DNA of 64,000 nt, from positions 3,596,001 through 3,660,000 of the forward strand of contig NZ_JAGSYB010000001.1 of NCBI RefSeq assembly GCF_025685415.1. The letters run 5' to 3'. The first letter of the stretch is position 1; every line of letters starts with the position of its first letter. Made by a program: the position numbers and the translations under genes. Below, one piece after another: positions 1-8,962 of this stretch. This DNA comes from Terriglobus aquaticus (GTDB lineage Bacteria; Acidobacteriota; Terriglobia; Terriglobales; Acidobacteriaceae). The notes beneath the pieces were generated by a model that was given only the letters and a program-made list of their open reading frames with translations, was not told the origin of the DNA and did not search any database.

Positions 1-458
1 GCCAGGCTGCCCAGAGTGACGAAGCTGGACTGCAGGTTGATGGCCGGCTGCGCCACAGCAGCGGTGCCCAGCGCGCCTTGCAGGAAGGTCACGTGGTTGC
101 GCTCTTCCAGCGCGATCTCGAGACCGTAGGACTGCACCGCTGTGTTGACAAAGGGAACCTTGGGGTTCGCCTTCACCGTCACAGCACCGGCGGTGCTACC
201 GCCCAGGCTGATCGGCTTGTTGGCGGACTTGTCAGCCGTCACGCCCTCGGTTGCCAGCGTGTAGAACTGTGCTTCCAGGTACTCCAGGTTCAACGCAAAG
301 TTCAGGATCTGCGTGTCGTTCAGCGTGGCCGGAACTGCCGCTGCGGCTTTCTTCTCGCCGCCCAGCGCAGCCGTCGCCGCCAAAGCGCCTGCCCCGAGCA
401 ATACGGCCCGGCGGCTGGCAATGATGGAATCAAGCATTTTTGTTTCAGTGGTCGCCAT
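1..458 (-). CDS. Tat-exported ferritin-like protein (C-terminus beyond the window edge)
   Basis: Reading leftward from an ATG at 458, preceded by a GGAG ribosome site, the frame stays open to the left edge, so only about 152 residues are seen. The N-terminus has a twin-Arg type leader (ASRRAVLLGAG then an Ala-rich stretch). The mature part carries NFALNLEYLEAQFY and later LEIALEERNHVTFL, the helix pattern of the ferritin-like fold with paired Glu/His metal ligands. The same NFALNLEYLEA block occurs in the next gene upstream (477-1412), so the two are tandem paralogues, 18 bases apart and surely co-transcribed. Periplasmic location follows from the leader. The substrate or metal role is not known; related proteins in these bacteria are called ferritin-like domain proteins without a tested function. 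Confidence 0.8.
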   Translation of the reverse strand, partial: MATTETKMLDSIIASRRAVLLGAGALAATAALGGEKKAAAAVPATLNDTQILNFALNLEYLEAQFYTLATEGVTADKSANKPISLGGSTAGAVTVKANPKVPFVNTAVQSYGLEIALEERNHVTFLQGALGTAAVAQPAINLQSSFVTLGSL

Positions 459-476
459 GGTATCTCCGGAAAAAGC

Positions 477-1412
477 TTAGGAAGCAGTCGTCTTGATGTT
501 GCCGTTGAGGCCGGCAGGGAAGAATCCGCCCTTCGACAGGCCCGCACCCGTTGCGCCGTACGCAATGTGCAGAACGTTGTCGACAGAACGCGCGTACCCG
601 ACAGACGTGTTCGGATCAGCCTGTACGATCACAGAGGCTTTTCCGGCTCCACCAATGCTGACCTGGGTTTCCGTGCTGCCACCCAAGGTTCCACGTGCCG
701 CAATCAGCTTGTTGTAGTTGCCGATCACAGTCGAGTCGCCCGTGGCAACAATCAGGGTGCGCAGTGACGCGGAGTGATATGCCTCTGCCGCCTGGATGCC
801 GGCAGCCACGTTCAGGTTCTGCGTGTTGGTGAGCAGGGCAGCCGCACCGGTGTACGCTTCCACACCATTGTCTTCAAAGCCCAGAGCCGCGCTGAAGTAG
901 TTCAGCATGCTTGCGAACGGGTTGAAGCCGGTCAGGCCAGCCGCCGTCGCGAGTCCGGTGAAGCCCGTCGTGTAATCCAAGGCCGGCGAGGAGATCGGCG
1001 TTGCACCCGCGGCTGTCAGCGCCGCACGCAGCGTGCGGATGTGCTGCAACTCCTGCTGGGCGAACTCGACCGCAATCTGCTGGTAGAACGCATTGGCGCT
1101 GCTGAAGCCGGCAACCGGTCCCGTGAAGGAGATGTTGACGTTGCTGCCAGCACCACCGTCGGCAGTCGGTACACCCTGTCCTGTGACCGCGCGCAGGTAG
1201 AACTCTGCTTCCAGGTACTCCAGGTTGAGAGCGAAGTTGATCACATCGACGTCGGTCAGTGCGGTCGCTGGCGGAGTGGTTGGCTGGGTCGGGGTTGTGG
1301 TCGTGCTGCCGCCGCAACCGGTCAGGGTCGCCGCGGTGGCCACACCGGCTCCGGCCAGGAAACCGCGCCGGGAGAGTGCTCGATTGACAATCTGATTTGT
1401 GAGTTGATCCAT
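477..1412 (-). CDS. Tat-exported ferritin-like lipoprotein
   Basis: 311 residues. I start it at the ATG at 1412, eight bases after AGGAG; a GTG directly before it is equally possible. The leader has SRRGFLAGAG followed by a hydrophobic stretch and LTGC, so it looks like a Tat substrate that is also lipidated. A Thr/Pro-rich linker (TTTTPTQPTTPP) follows. The body contains NFALNLEYLEAEFY near residue 60 and EFAQQELQHIRTLR near residue 115, the metal-ligand helices of the ferritin-like superfamily, then Ala-rich helices (AAGIQAAEAYHSASLR). It is the first gene of a two-gene unit with its paralogue to the left. The 277 bases between it and the collagen-like gene should hold its promoter; I see no convincing boxes there. 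Confidence 0.82.
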   Translation of the reverse strand: MDQLTNQIVNRALSRRGFLAGAGVATAATLTGCGGSTTTTPTQPTTPPATALTDVDVINFALNLEYLEAEFYLRAVTGQGVPTADGGAGSNVNISFTGPVAGFSSANAFYQQIAVEFAQQELQHIRTLRAALTAAGATPISSPALDYTTGFTGLATAAGLTGFNPFASMLNYFSAALGFEDNGVEAYTGAAALLTNTQNLNVAAGIQAAEAYHSASLRTLIVATGDSTVIGNYNKLIAARGTLGGSTETQVSIGGAGKASVIVQADPNTSVGYARSVDNVLHIAYGATGAGLSKGGFFPAGLNGNIKTTAS

Positions 1413-1689
1413 CACGGGGACTCCTGTGGAAGTGGAACGTTTGAGTACTCGGAAAAGCGTGAAACGTATGAGAACGGGATGTAGGAAGCATCCCTGCTGC
1501 GTTAAGTTGCGTGTCGGCTACGGAATACCTTCAGCAGATGAAAGCCGATGTTCGGTCCTTGCAATACGGCCTTCGTACATCGTCCAGCACAGTAGCTTGA
1601 TCTGAGTGCATCGCGCAAGCCTAGCGTTTAGAGAACGTATGGGAGGCAGGTTTGGATGTATTGCCACGCATTCTCTAGCGCGGCAGATC

Positions 1690-4600
1690 CTACTGCGAGG
1701 CGCAGGTGAACAGCGTGAAGAGAGTACTGCTCGCACCGCCCGACGCCGCACCCAGGTCCACAAACTTGCCGCCCAGATCGACAGACGGGCTGATCGCGCA
1801 GGTTGACGCGCCGGCAGCGATGTTGCTGCAGGTGGCAACCGTTGAAAGGTTTGCCGCGGGATTTGTTCCGGAACGCAGGATCATCGCCGCGCCACGCGCA
1901 CCCGTGTTGTACAGCGTCACCGAACTCACCATGCACGAGCCAGGCATCAGCGTCATCAGCGCCGGCGACTCCGACGCTTGCGTCAGGTTGTTTGCGACGG
2001 AGTAGTACTGCACACCGTTGTCGCTGCTCAACAGGGCATGCGTCGCCGTAAACACGGCTCCGCTGGCGCCACTGCCACCCGTGCCGCCGGAGGGTCCTGC
2101 CGGTCCAGCGGGCCCCTGGGGAATGGCGAAGCTCAACGTGTTCACCGTTCCGCTGGTGCTCAGCGTGACCGACGCTGCTGTTCCCGCAGGCACGGTGGTC
2201 GTGCTACCGACAGCAAAGGTGGGCGTCGCTCCTGTGGGCCCGGTTGCGCCCGCCGACGCCAGCAGCGCCCATGCCGTGCTGCTGTAGGTCCCGCCCACCG
2301 GTTGTGTTCCCGTGCTGGCAGAGAGCGCCACATAGGCCGAGCCGCCGTAGCTGACCGCATCGTTCGCGTTGTAGGCCGTGCCGCTGGCCCACGGCCCTCG
2401 CCACGTGAGTCCTGCGGGGCCTTGCGCTCCGGGTGCGCCCTGCGGAAGGACGAAGTTCAGTCTGGCAGCGGTGGAGGTGCCGACGTTGGTCACGCTGGCG
2501 GTCGTACCGCTCGCCACCGTGCCGATCGTAACGGTCGCCGCACCATTTGCTCCGGTAGCACCCTGCGATGCCAGCAGCGCCCAGTTGCCGCCGTTGGTCT
2601 GAACGTCTGTCTCCGGGTTCGCCAGGTTGTTGCCGACCTGCGAGATGTACGACGACCCATTCAGCGACACGGCATCGCCCTTGCTGTAGCCGGTGCCCGC
2701 CGACCACCCTCCACGGAACGCGATGCCAGCGGGTCCCACCGGACCGACAGCCCCTGTATCTCCCTTGGGCAGCACAAAATCCAGAACCGCAGCCTGTGCG
2801 GTGCCGGCGTTTGTCACGGACGCTGTCGGTCCGCTGGTCACGTTGCGGACTGCAATCGTGGCAGCCGCGCCAGGCGCTCCATTGCTGCCGTTCACGCCGG
2901 CAGCGCCGTTCGTTCCCGCCAACGCAAGCGGTGTCCACTGCGTAACGCCAGCCGCTCCCGGCGTGTTGCCCGTGTTGCCACTCACCAGCGACACGTAACT
3001 GCTGCCCGCGTACGCTACTGCGTCGCGCTGGCTGTACGTGGTGGTCGAGCTATATGAGCCCTGCCAGGTCAGCCCCGGAGCGCCTTGCGGACCGAGGCCT
3101 CCCACCGGGCCTGCAGGACCCTGCGGTCCCGTGGCACCCGTCTGGCCGGGCGTTCCCGCTGCTCCCGCAGATCCCGCCTGCGCCAGCAGCGACCACTGCG
3201 GAGCGCTGCCCGGCGGCGTTCCGCTGATCGCAGACGTGGCGATCCAGGACGACCCGGTGTAGCTGACCGCATCGCCCGTTACGTAAGCGCTAACGCTGTT
3301 CCAGGCACCGCGAAACGCAACCGGCGCGCCTGTCAATCCTTGTGGGCCAGCGGGCCCGGCCGGACCCGCCGGACCGGTTGCACCCTGCGGTCCGGTCGCG
3401 CCCGCATTACCCGGCAGACCCTGTGGTCCCGCTGCACCCGGTGCGCCGGGTGCGGCAATCTGCACCCAGTCCTGCGTGGTTCCGGGCGTATTGCCGTGAT
3501 TGCCTGCGGTCAGCGAAAGCCAGGTGCCGCCCCCGTACGTTGCTGCATCGTGCAGGGCATAGTTTCTCGTGGAGTCGTAGCTGCCCTGGAAGACTATCCC
3601 CGGATCACCCTGCGGCCCGGTTGCGCCGGGCAAGCCCTGTGGGCCCTGCGCTCCAGTCGGCCCCGGCAAGCCTTGCGCGCCTTGCGGCCCAGTCGCGCCC
3701 TGCAGACCCTGCGGCCCGGTCGAGCCCGCGGCAGCCAGCAAAATCCAGTCCGGGGTCGTTCCCGGCGTGTTGCCATGATTGCCTGCCGTTGCCGAGAGCC
3801 AGCTTTGGCCCTGCCAAGCCACCGCGTCGTTCAGAGCGTAGTTGGTTCCGGACGCGTAGATGCCCTGCCACGTAATGCCGACCGGCCCCGGCGCACCCTG
3901 CGGGCCAGGCAGCCCTCTGTCGCCTTGCGGACCCTGCGCCCCATCGCGGCCCGGTGCGCCTTGTGGCCCCGGCGATCCGACCGGTCCCGTAGGTCCCTGT
4001 TGTCCTGCCGGTCCCATGGTTCCCGGCAGGCCTTGCGGCCCCTGCGGCCCAGCCGCTCCGGTCGGTCCTTGCAAGCCCTGCGGCCCCTGGCTGGTCAACA
4101 GACCCCATTGCAGCGGCGACTGGTCCGGCGTGTTGCCATGGTTGCTGTCGGCCAGCGAAGCCCACGATCCGCCCTGCCATAGCACCACGTCGCCGGCGGC
4201 GTAATTGGCCGCGGACTGGTACGGCCCCTGGTAGACGAATCCTGGACGCCCCGTCTGTCCCGACGGTCCTTGCGGCCCGGCCGGCCCCGCTGCTCCCGGC
4301 AGCCCCGGAATGCCTTGCGGTCCCTGCGGCCCAGTCGCCCCGGCTACGCCCTGCGGCCCCTGGATGCCGACCGCCGCAGGCACCAGCGGAGCCCAAGCCG
4401 CCGCGCTCGCGTCGGGCGTGTTGCCGTGATTGCCGTCCACCAGCGAGATCCACGCGGCGGACTGCCATGTGACCACATCGTTGATGGCGTAGTTGGTGCC
4501 GCTGACGTAATTGCCCTGGTACGCCAGGTTCTTCGTGACGACCGTCGTGGTTCCACCGCCTGAACCCGCGGCTGGCACCAGCACGGCCCAACTCGCAGGC

Positions 4601-5991
4601 GACTGGTCCGGGGTGTTGCCCGCATTGCTGCTGGAGATGGAAACCCACGCCGCGGACTGCCACGTCACCACGTCGTTCAGGCCGTAATTGGTGGCGGCGG
4701 CGTACACGCCCTTGTACCCCAGCGAGGGCGTACCCGGGACGGGAGAACCGGTCCCTGTACCCGACGCTGCCGGTACCAGCACCGCCCAGGCTCCCGGCGA
4801 TTGATCCGGTGTGTTCCCCTGATTGGCTGCGGCGATCGAGACCCAGGCGCCGTTGGCCCAGCTCACTACATCGTTCACGCCATAGAGAACCGCCGCGCTA
4901 TACGCTCCCTTGTAGCCGAGGCTCGGCGTGCTGGGAGTGCCGGTCCCAGTGCCTGCCGCCGGCACCAGCACCGCCCAGTACACGCTGCCGCTGACCGGCG
5001 TATTGCCCATGTTGTTGCCCAGCAGCGAAACCCAGGCCGCGCTGTTGTAGCTGACAACCTCGTTCGCGGCATAGCTTGCCGCCGTGCTGAACGTGCCGCG
5101 ATAGACGAGTCCTACGGCCGGGTTCACACCGGTGGCGGAGCTTGCTGCGGGAACAAGGACACTCCACTGGGTGGAGCCCGCCGACGGAACGCTGCCGGTG
5201 TTGCCGTCGGCCATGGACACCCAGGCGCCACCCGCAAACGTGACCACGTCACTGGCCGCATACGTGCTTGCCACGTTGTACGCCCCGCGATAGACCAGGC
5301 CGCCCGCATCGCCTTTGACTCCCGCGATACCTTGAGCGCCCTGTGGGCCTGCCGGTCCGGCAGGGCCTTGTGGTCCGGTCGCACCCTGCGGGCCTGCCGG
5401 GCCGGTTGCGCCAGCTCCAGAGGAGGACGCCAGCATCGTCACATCGAGCGTTGCGGGATGCGCCGTGGTGTCGCTCTCCTTGCTGTCCAGAACCACGTCT
5501 CCGCTGGCCGTCGTGATGGCGAAGCCGAAGTTGGCGGAAGGGTTTGCCGCCCATTGCTTCACCAGCGCCGTCACGTCGAACGCGACGATCTGTCCTTCCG
5601 CGTTCGCGCTCTCCGTATCGACCGCAGATCCCGTAGACGGCAAGGTCTGGTAGGTCACCGCGCCTTCGCGCCAGTCACTCCCGATCGCAGCCACCGCCAG
5701 CGTTCCCGGTGCGTTCACCCGGTTCACGTACACGCGCAGAACCGCGCGGCCAATGGTTGCGGCGGTAGCGTCTGGCGGCAGCGCTGACAAGTCGAAGCGC
5801 AGCAGGGCCGTGCTGTTTGCGTTCACATACAGGTTGGTCAGGCTGCCGTAGTTGGTCGAGGGCCGCAGCGACGTGACATAGGTGTCGGCAAGCAGCGTCG
5901 ACTGCGCAGCATGCGCCGGCAACGCAGCAACAGCGCTCGCAACCGCGCCCAGCGCGATCCGGCAGCAGACAAAATGACGCAAACGACTCAT
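1690..5991 (-). CDS. Secreted collagen-like protein with 12 chitin-binding-like modules and an N-terminal DNRLRE-type domain
   Basis: 1433 residues. A signal peptide ends at about AHA-AQ (residue 29). Residues about 30-185 resemble the DNRLRE domain of surface proteins ([27 protein letters not shown]). The rest alternates Gly-X-Y collagen tracts (GPQGAQG, GPAGPAG, GPTGAQG) with a unit of about 50 residues that I count 12 times. Each unit reads roughly (Y/W)-x-G-x-Y-x(4)-Y-x(2)-D-x-V-x-(Y/W)-x-(G/S)-(S/A)-x-(W/Y)-x-S-x(4)-N-x-G-N-T-P-x(7)-W-x-x-L, the pattern of CBM5/12 carbohydrate-binding modules. The first five units are joined by Thr/Gly/Ser linkers, the later ones by collagen tracts. A globular end of about 120 residues with several Cys may be a trimerisation head. 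It is monocistronic and probably a cell-surface or extracellular fibre. Module repetition makes it prone to recombination and misassembly. Confidence 0.85.
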   Translation of the reverse strand: MSRLRHFVCCRIALGAVASAVAALPAHAAQSTLLADTYVTSLRPSTNYGSLTNLYVNANSTALLRFDLSALPPDATAATIGRAVLRVYVNRVNAPGTLAVAAIGSDWREGAVTYQTLPSTGSAVDTESANAEGQIVAFDVTALVKQWAANPSANFGFAITTASGDVVLDSKESDTTAHPATLDVTMLASSSGAGATGPAGPQGATGPQGPAGPAGPQGAQGIAGVKGDAGGLVYRGAYNVASTYAASDVVTFAGGAWVSMADGNTGSVPSAGSTQWSVLVPAASSATGVNPAVGLVYRGTFSTAASYAANEVVSYNSAAWVSLLGNNMGNTPVSGSVYWAVLVPAAGTGTGTPSTPSLGYKGAYSAAVLYGVNDVVSWANGAWVSIAAANQGNTPDQSPGAWAVLVPAASGTGTGSPVPGTPSLGYKGVYAAATNYGLNDVVTWQSAAWVSISSSNAGNTPDQSPASWAVLVPAAGSGGGTTTVVTKNLAYQGNYVSGTNYAINDVVTWQSAAWISLVDGNHGNTPDASAAAWAPLVPAAVGIQGPQGVAGATGPQGPQGIPGLPGAAGPAGPQGPSGQTGRPGFVYQGPYQSAANYAAGDVVLWQGGSWASLADSNHGNTPDQSPLQWGLLTSQGPQGLQGPTGAAGPQGPQGLPGTMGPAGQQGPTGPVGSPGPQGAPGRDGAQGPQGDRGLPGPQGAPGPVGITWQGIYASGTNYALNDAVAWQGQSWLSATAGNHGNTPGTTPDWILLAAAGSTGPQGLQGATGPQGAQGLPGPTGAQGPQGLPGATGPQGDPGIVFQGSYDSTRNYALHDAATYGGGTWLSLTAGNHGNTPGTTQDWVQIAAPGAPGAAGPQGLPGNAGATGPQGATGPAGPAGPAGPQGLTGAPVAFRGAWNSVSAYVTGDAVSYTGSSWIATSAISGTPPGSAPQWSLLAQAGSAGAAGTPGQTGATGPQGPAGPVGGLGPQGAPGLTWQGSYSSTTTYSQRDAVAYAGSSYVSLVSGNTGNTPGAAGVTQWTPLALAGTNGAAGVNGSNGAPGAAATIAVRNVTSGPTASVTNAGTAQAAVLDFVLPKGDTGAVGPVGPAGIAFRGGWSAGTGYSKGDAVSLNGSSYISQVGNNLANPETDVQTNGGNWALLASQGATGANGAATVTIGTVASGTTASVTNVGTSTAARLNFVLPQGAPGAQGPAGLTWRGPWASGTAYNANDAVSYGGSAYVALSASTGTQPVGGTYSSTAWALLASAGATGPTGATPTFAVGSTTTVPAGTAASVTLSTSGTVNTLSFAIPQGPAGPAGPSGGTGGSGASGAVFTATHALLSSDNGVQYYSVANNLTQASESPALMTLMPGSCMVSSVTLYNTGARGAAMILRSGTNPAANLSTVATCSNIAAGASTCAISPSVDLGGKFVDLGAASGGASSTLFTLFTCASQ

Positions 5992-6222
5992 TCGTTCTCT
6001 TCAGGAACGAACACAGACGCAGCTCGAAGCGCACGTGAACACCACAACCATCCAGGCTCACTGGGCACAACGAATCAGGGGAGAACAGAATTGTAGCGAG
6101 TTCCTCAGCGACGTGCCGGTAGCCCTGCGTGCTTCGACTTGCGGGAGATTGATAGCATCAAACCTCGCGAGCACCGAGCGCGAACCTTGCGCCACCAAGC
6201 TCCCCTTAGAGAGAGTCCCAAC

Positions 6223-7905
6223 ATGAGCGTCGATCCCAAAGCGGGCCACCTGCCCGATCCGCACTCGCTAGTCGATCTGTCCCGCCTGGTTTCCGCCTAC
6301 TACACGTTGCATCCCGATCCCGCCAACCCGGCAGAGCAGGTGTCGTTCGGCACCAGCGGCCATCGCGGGTCCAGCCTGAAGTCGGCTTTCAACGAGGACC
6401 ACATCCTCGCCATTACGCAGGCGATCGTGGAGCATCGGGAAGAGAAGGGGATCACCGGTCCACTGTTCCTCGCAATGGACACGCACGCCTTGAGCGAGCC
6501 CGCCTTTCGCAGCGCGCTGGAGGTGCTCGCGGCCTACGGTGTAGAGACGCGCATCGACAACGGTGCAGGCCTGCCCGCGGGTTCGAACACCGAAGGCGGC
6601 AGCTACGGCTACACGCCGACGCCAGCGCTGTCGCACGCCATCCTGAACTACAACGCTGGCCGCAAGAACGGCTTGGCCGATGGCATCGTCATCACGCCGA
6701 GTCACAACCCGCCCGAGGATGGCGGCTTCAAGTACAACCCGCCCAACGGCGGTCCGGCCGACACCGACGTGACCAAGGCCGTGCAGGACCGCGCCAACCA
6801 GATCCTGCGCGACAAGCTGAAGGACGTGAAGCGGATCCGCTTTGCGAAAGCGCTAACGGCCGAGGCGACCCAGAAGCACGACTACGTGGGCGAGTATGTG
6901 GGCGACCTGAAGCTGGTCGTCGATATGGAAGCCATTGCGGCCAGTGGTCTGAAACTCGCGGTCGATCCGCTGGGCGGCGCGGGCGTAGCGTTCTGGCCGC
7001 GCATTGCGGAGCAGTACAAGCTGCCGCTGACGGTGCTTTCAACCGTGGTTGATGCGACCTTTCGCTTCATGCACATCGACTGGGACGGCAAGATCCGCAT
7101 GGACTGCTCGTCGCCGTACGCGATGGCCGGCATGATCGAGAACAAGGACAAGTTCGACGTGAGCTGGGCCTGCGATACGGACCACGACCGCCACGGAGTT
7201 GTGGCCAAGTCGGTCGGGTTGCTGAACCCGAACCACTATCTGTCCGTCGCGATTGAGTACCTGTTCCAGAACCGTTCGCAGTGGTCGAAGGATGCGGCTG
7301 TTGGCAAGACGCTGGTGTCGTCCAGCATGATCGACCGCGTTGCCGCAGGCATCGGCCGCAAGGTGCTGGAGGTGCCGGTCGGCTTCAAGTGGTTTGTGAA
7401 CGGCCTGAGTGACGGCTCGCTTGGTTTTGGTGGCGAGGAGTCCGCAGGCGCGTCGTTCCTGACGCTCGACGGCAAAGCCTGGTCGACCGACAAGGACGGC
7501 CCGATTATGGGTCTGCTGGCGGCGGAGATGACCGCGCGCACTGGCAAGGATCCGGGCGAACTCTACCAGGCGCTGACCGCGAAGTACGGCACACCCGCCT
7601 ACCAGCGCATCGACGCCGCCGCGACCAAGGAGCAGAAAGCGAAGCTAGGCAAGCTGTCGCCCGAGCAGGTGACGACCAAGGAGCTTGCCGGCGAACCGAT
7701 CACGCAGGTGCTGACCAACGCGCCGGGCAACGGCGCGGCAATCGGCGGCCTGAAGGTCGCAACGGCAAACGGCTGGTTTGCCGCTCGGCCTTCCGGAACC
7801 GAGGACGTCTACAAGATCTACGCCGAAAGCTTCCAGGGCGAAGACCACCTGAAGCAGATCCAGGACGAGGCAAAGGCGCTGGTCGATGCCGCTCTGAAGA
7901 GCTAA
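6223..7905 (+). CDS. pgm: Phosphoglucomutase (alpha-D-glucose phosphate-specific)
   Basis: 560 residues, close to the 546 of the E. coli enzyme. It interconverts glucose 1-phosphate and glucose 6-phosphate in the cytoplasm, linking glycolysis to glycogen and sugar-nucleotide synthesis. All four active-site loops are visible: [11 protein letters not shown] with the phospho-Ser near residue 160, DTDHDRHG for the magnesium ion, [10 protein letters not shown] for sugar binding, and [15 protein letters not shown] for the phosphate. The N-terminal GTSGHRG motif is present. I chose the ATG at 6223 (MSVDPKAGH) because GAGAG precedes it; an in-frame upstream start at 6139 would add unconserved residues. 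It is followed directly by a strong terminator and stands alone. Glycogen synthase at 17407 could use glucose 1-phosphate made here after activation to ADP-glucose. Confidence 0.95.
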   Translation: MSVDPKAGHLPDPHSLVDLSRLVSAYYTLHPDPANPAEQVSFGTSGHRGSSLKSAFNEDHILAITQAIVEHREEKGITGPLFLAMDTHALSEPAFRSALEVLAAYGVETRIDNGAGLPAGSNTEGGSYGYTPTPALSHAILNYNAGRKNGLADGIVITPSHNPPEDGGFKYNPPNGGPADTDVTKAVQDRANQILRDKLKDVKRIRFAKALTAEATQKHDYVGEYVGDLKLVVDMEAIAASGLKLAVDPLGGAGVAFWPRIAEQYKLPLTVLSTVVDATFRFMHIDWDGKIRMDCSSPYAMAGMIENKDKFDVSWACDTDHDRHGVVAKSVGLLNPNHYLSVAIEYLFQNRSQWSKDAAVGKTLVSSSMIDRVAAGIGRKVLEVPVGFKWFVNGLSDGSLGFGGEESAGASFLTLDGKAWSTDKDGPIMGLLAAEMTARTGKDPGELYQALTAKYGTPAYQRIDAAATKEQKAKLGKLSPEQVTTKELAGEPITQVLTNAPGNGAAIGGLKVATANGWFAARPSGTEDVYKIYAESFQGEDHLKQIQDEAKALVDAALKS

Positions 7906-7916
7906 ACGAAGCATAG

Positions 7917-7964
7917 GAACGCAACAAGGCCTCGCATTTGCGAGGCCTTGTTGCGTTCGTGTTT
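7917..7964. terminator. Strong bidirectional terminator between pgm and the convergent gene
   Basis: A perfect 19-base-pair stem (7917-7935 with 7940-7958) closes a 4-base ATTT loop. The arms begin GAACGCAAC and end GTTGCGTTC. It lies 12 bases after the pgm stop and 18 bases from the stop of the convergent gene, so it probably ends both transcripts. Confidence 0.85.
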
Positions 7965-7981
7965 GCGGCTTGCCGTGGCGA

Positions 7982-8716
7982 CTAGCTGGATGCCTTCGCA
8001 TCCTGGTAGTGGCCGATGTGCTCGTAGATCTCCTGCGGGAACTTCAGGTTGCGGTACAGGTTTCCGCTGTCCGGATCGCTCGGGTCGATGAACTGGAACT
8101 CCTGTTCGCTCTGCCACTCCAGCAGGCGTTCGCGGCGCGGCGGCGAGTAGTCGCGGCCCTCCACCTGGTGCAGCATCTGCTGCGCCTGATCGTCGCTGAA
8201 GTCGTTGTCTTTGGTCAGCCAGGCCCTGACTTGCTCATGCGGCAGGAAGTGCCGCGCGACCATCGCAAACACCAGCCGGCCGTAGTGGCCGATGTCGGTT
8301 CCGGCGTCCAGCGAGTCCAGCAGGTGCGCCATCATCGGATCTTTGCGCAGTTCGTCTACGCCGTCGCCCTCTGACATGGCGCGGTTCGCGGAGCCGCGGT
8401 CGAAGCTCCGGTTCCCCGTCGCTCCGTCAGGCGCGTTCTCTGCCGTGTTCGGGCTGGGCGGCTGTTTCAACTCGTCGGTCTGCATCGTGCGCGACTCCGT
8501 GGCTTGCTGCGGAGCGGACTCATGGCGCTCATCACGCGCTTCCGGAGCGCTGGTGGTCTCCGGTCGCGGCGATGTGGACGGATGTTCGCGCTGCTGCGCC
8601 TTCAGCCGCGCCAATTCCATCTCGGCGCGCTCGGCACGGTCGGTGGCCTCGCGCAGGGCGTTAGCAGCTTCGTCGGTGACGACGGGCTGATCCAGTTCCA
8701 CGGTGCGTTCGCTCAT
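7982..8716 (-). CDS. Hypothetical protein, charged and partly disordered N-terminal half
   Basis: 244 residues, family not recognised. I start at the ATG at 8716 (MSERTVELDQP), preceded by GGGAGAG; the frame is open further upstream to 8893 but that part looks non-coding. Residues about 20-120 are Glu/Arg/Ala/Ser/Pro-rich with a short likely coiled coil (REATDRAERAEMELARLKAQ) and then disordered sequence. Residues about 130-244 look folded, with MMAHLLDSLDAGTDIGHYGRL, a VARHFLPHEQV helix and an acidic, aromatic end (EWQSEQEFQFIDPSD). There is no signal peptide or membrane segment, so it is probably cytoplasmic. It diverges from the 2-oxoglutarate dehydrogenase gene across 246 bases that should contain both promoters. 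Confidence 0.75.
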   Translation of the reverse strand: MSERTVELDQPVVTDEAANALREATDRAERAEMELARLKAQQREHPSTSPRPETTSAPEARDERHESAPQQATESRTMQTDELKQPPSPNTAENAPDGATGNRSFDRGSANRAMSEGDGVDELRKDPMMAHLLDSLDAGTDIGHYGRLVFAMVARHFLPHEQVRAWLTKDNDFSDDQAQQMLHQVEGRDYSPPRRERLLEWQSEQEFQFIDPSDPDSGNLYRNLKFPQEIYEHIGHYQDAKASS

Positions 8717-8962
8717 CTTGGTCTCTCCCGGCGCTGTTCTATTCGCCTTATCTTCGCTATAGCTAGACGCGGGAAGCGCGCGCCGCGTTGGTTGCCACCC
8801 TCGGCCTAGGTCAGATGCCTGACACACAGGACCCCACCGAAGGAGCGTTGATCGCATGCTGGTGCGGTAAACGAACAGAGGCGATTGCCGCATCGGCGAC
8901 CTCCTCCGTCAGCGTCTGTCGCTCGAGCGAACCGAGGCATACCATAGACGGGTCGAGGATTC

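Noticed and set aside
1690-5400. Regular repeats that could be read as a CRISPR-like or satellite array
   Set aside because: The repeats are in one reading frame, vary at third positions and encode Gly-X-Y and carbohydrate-binding modules.
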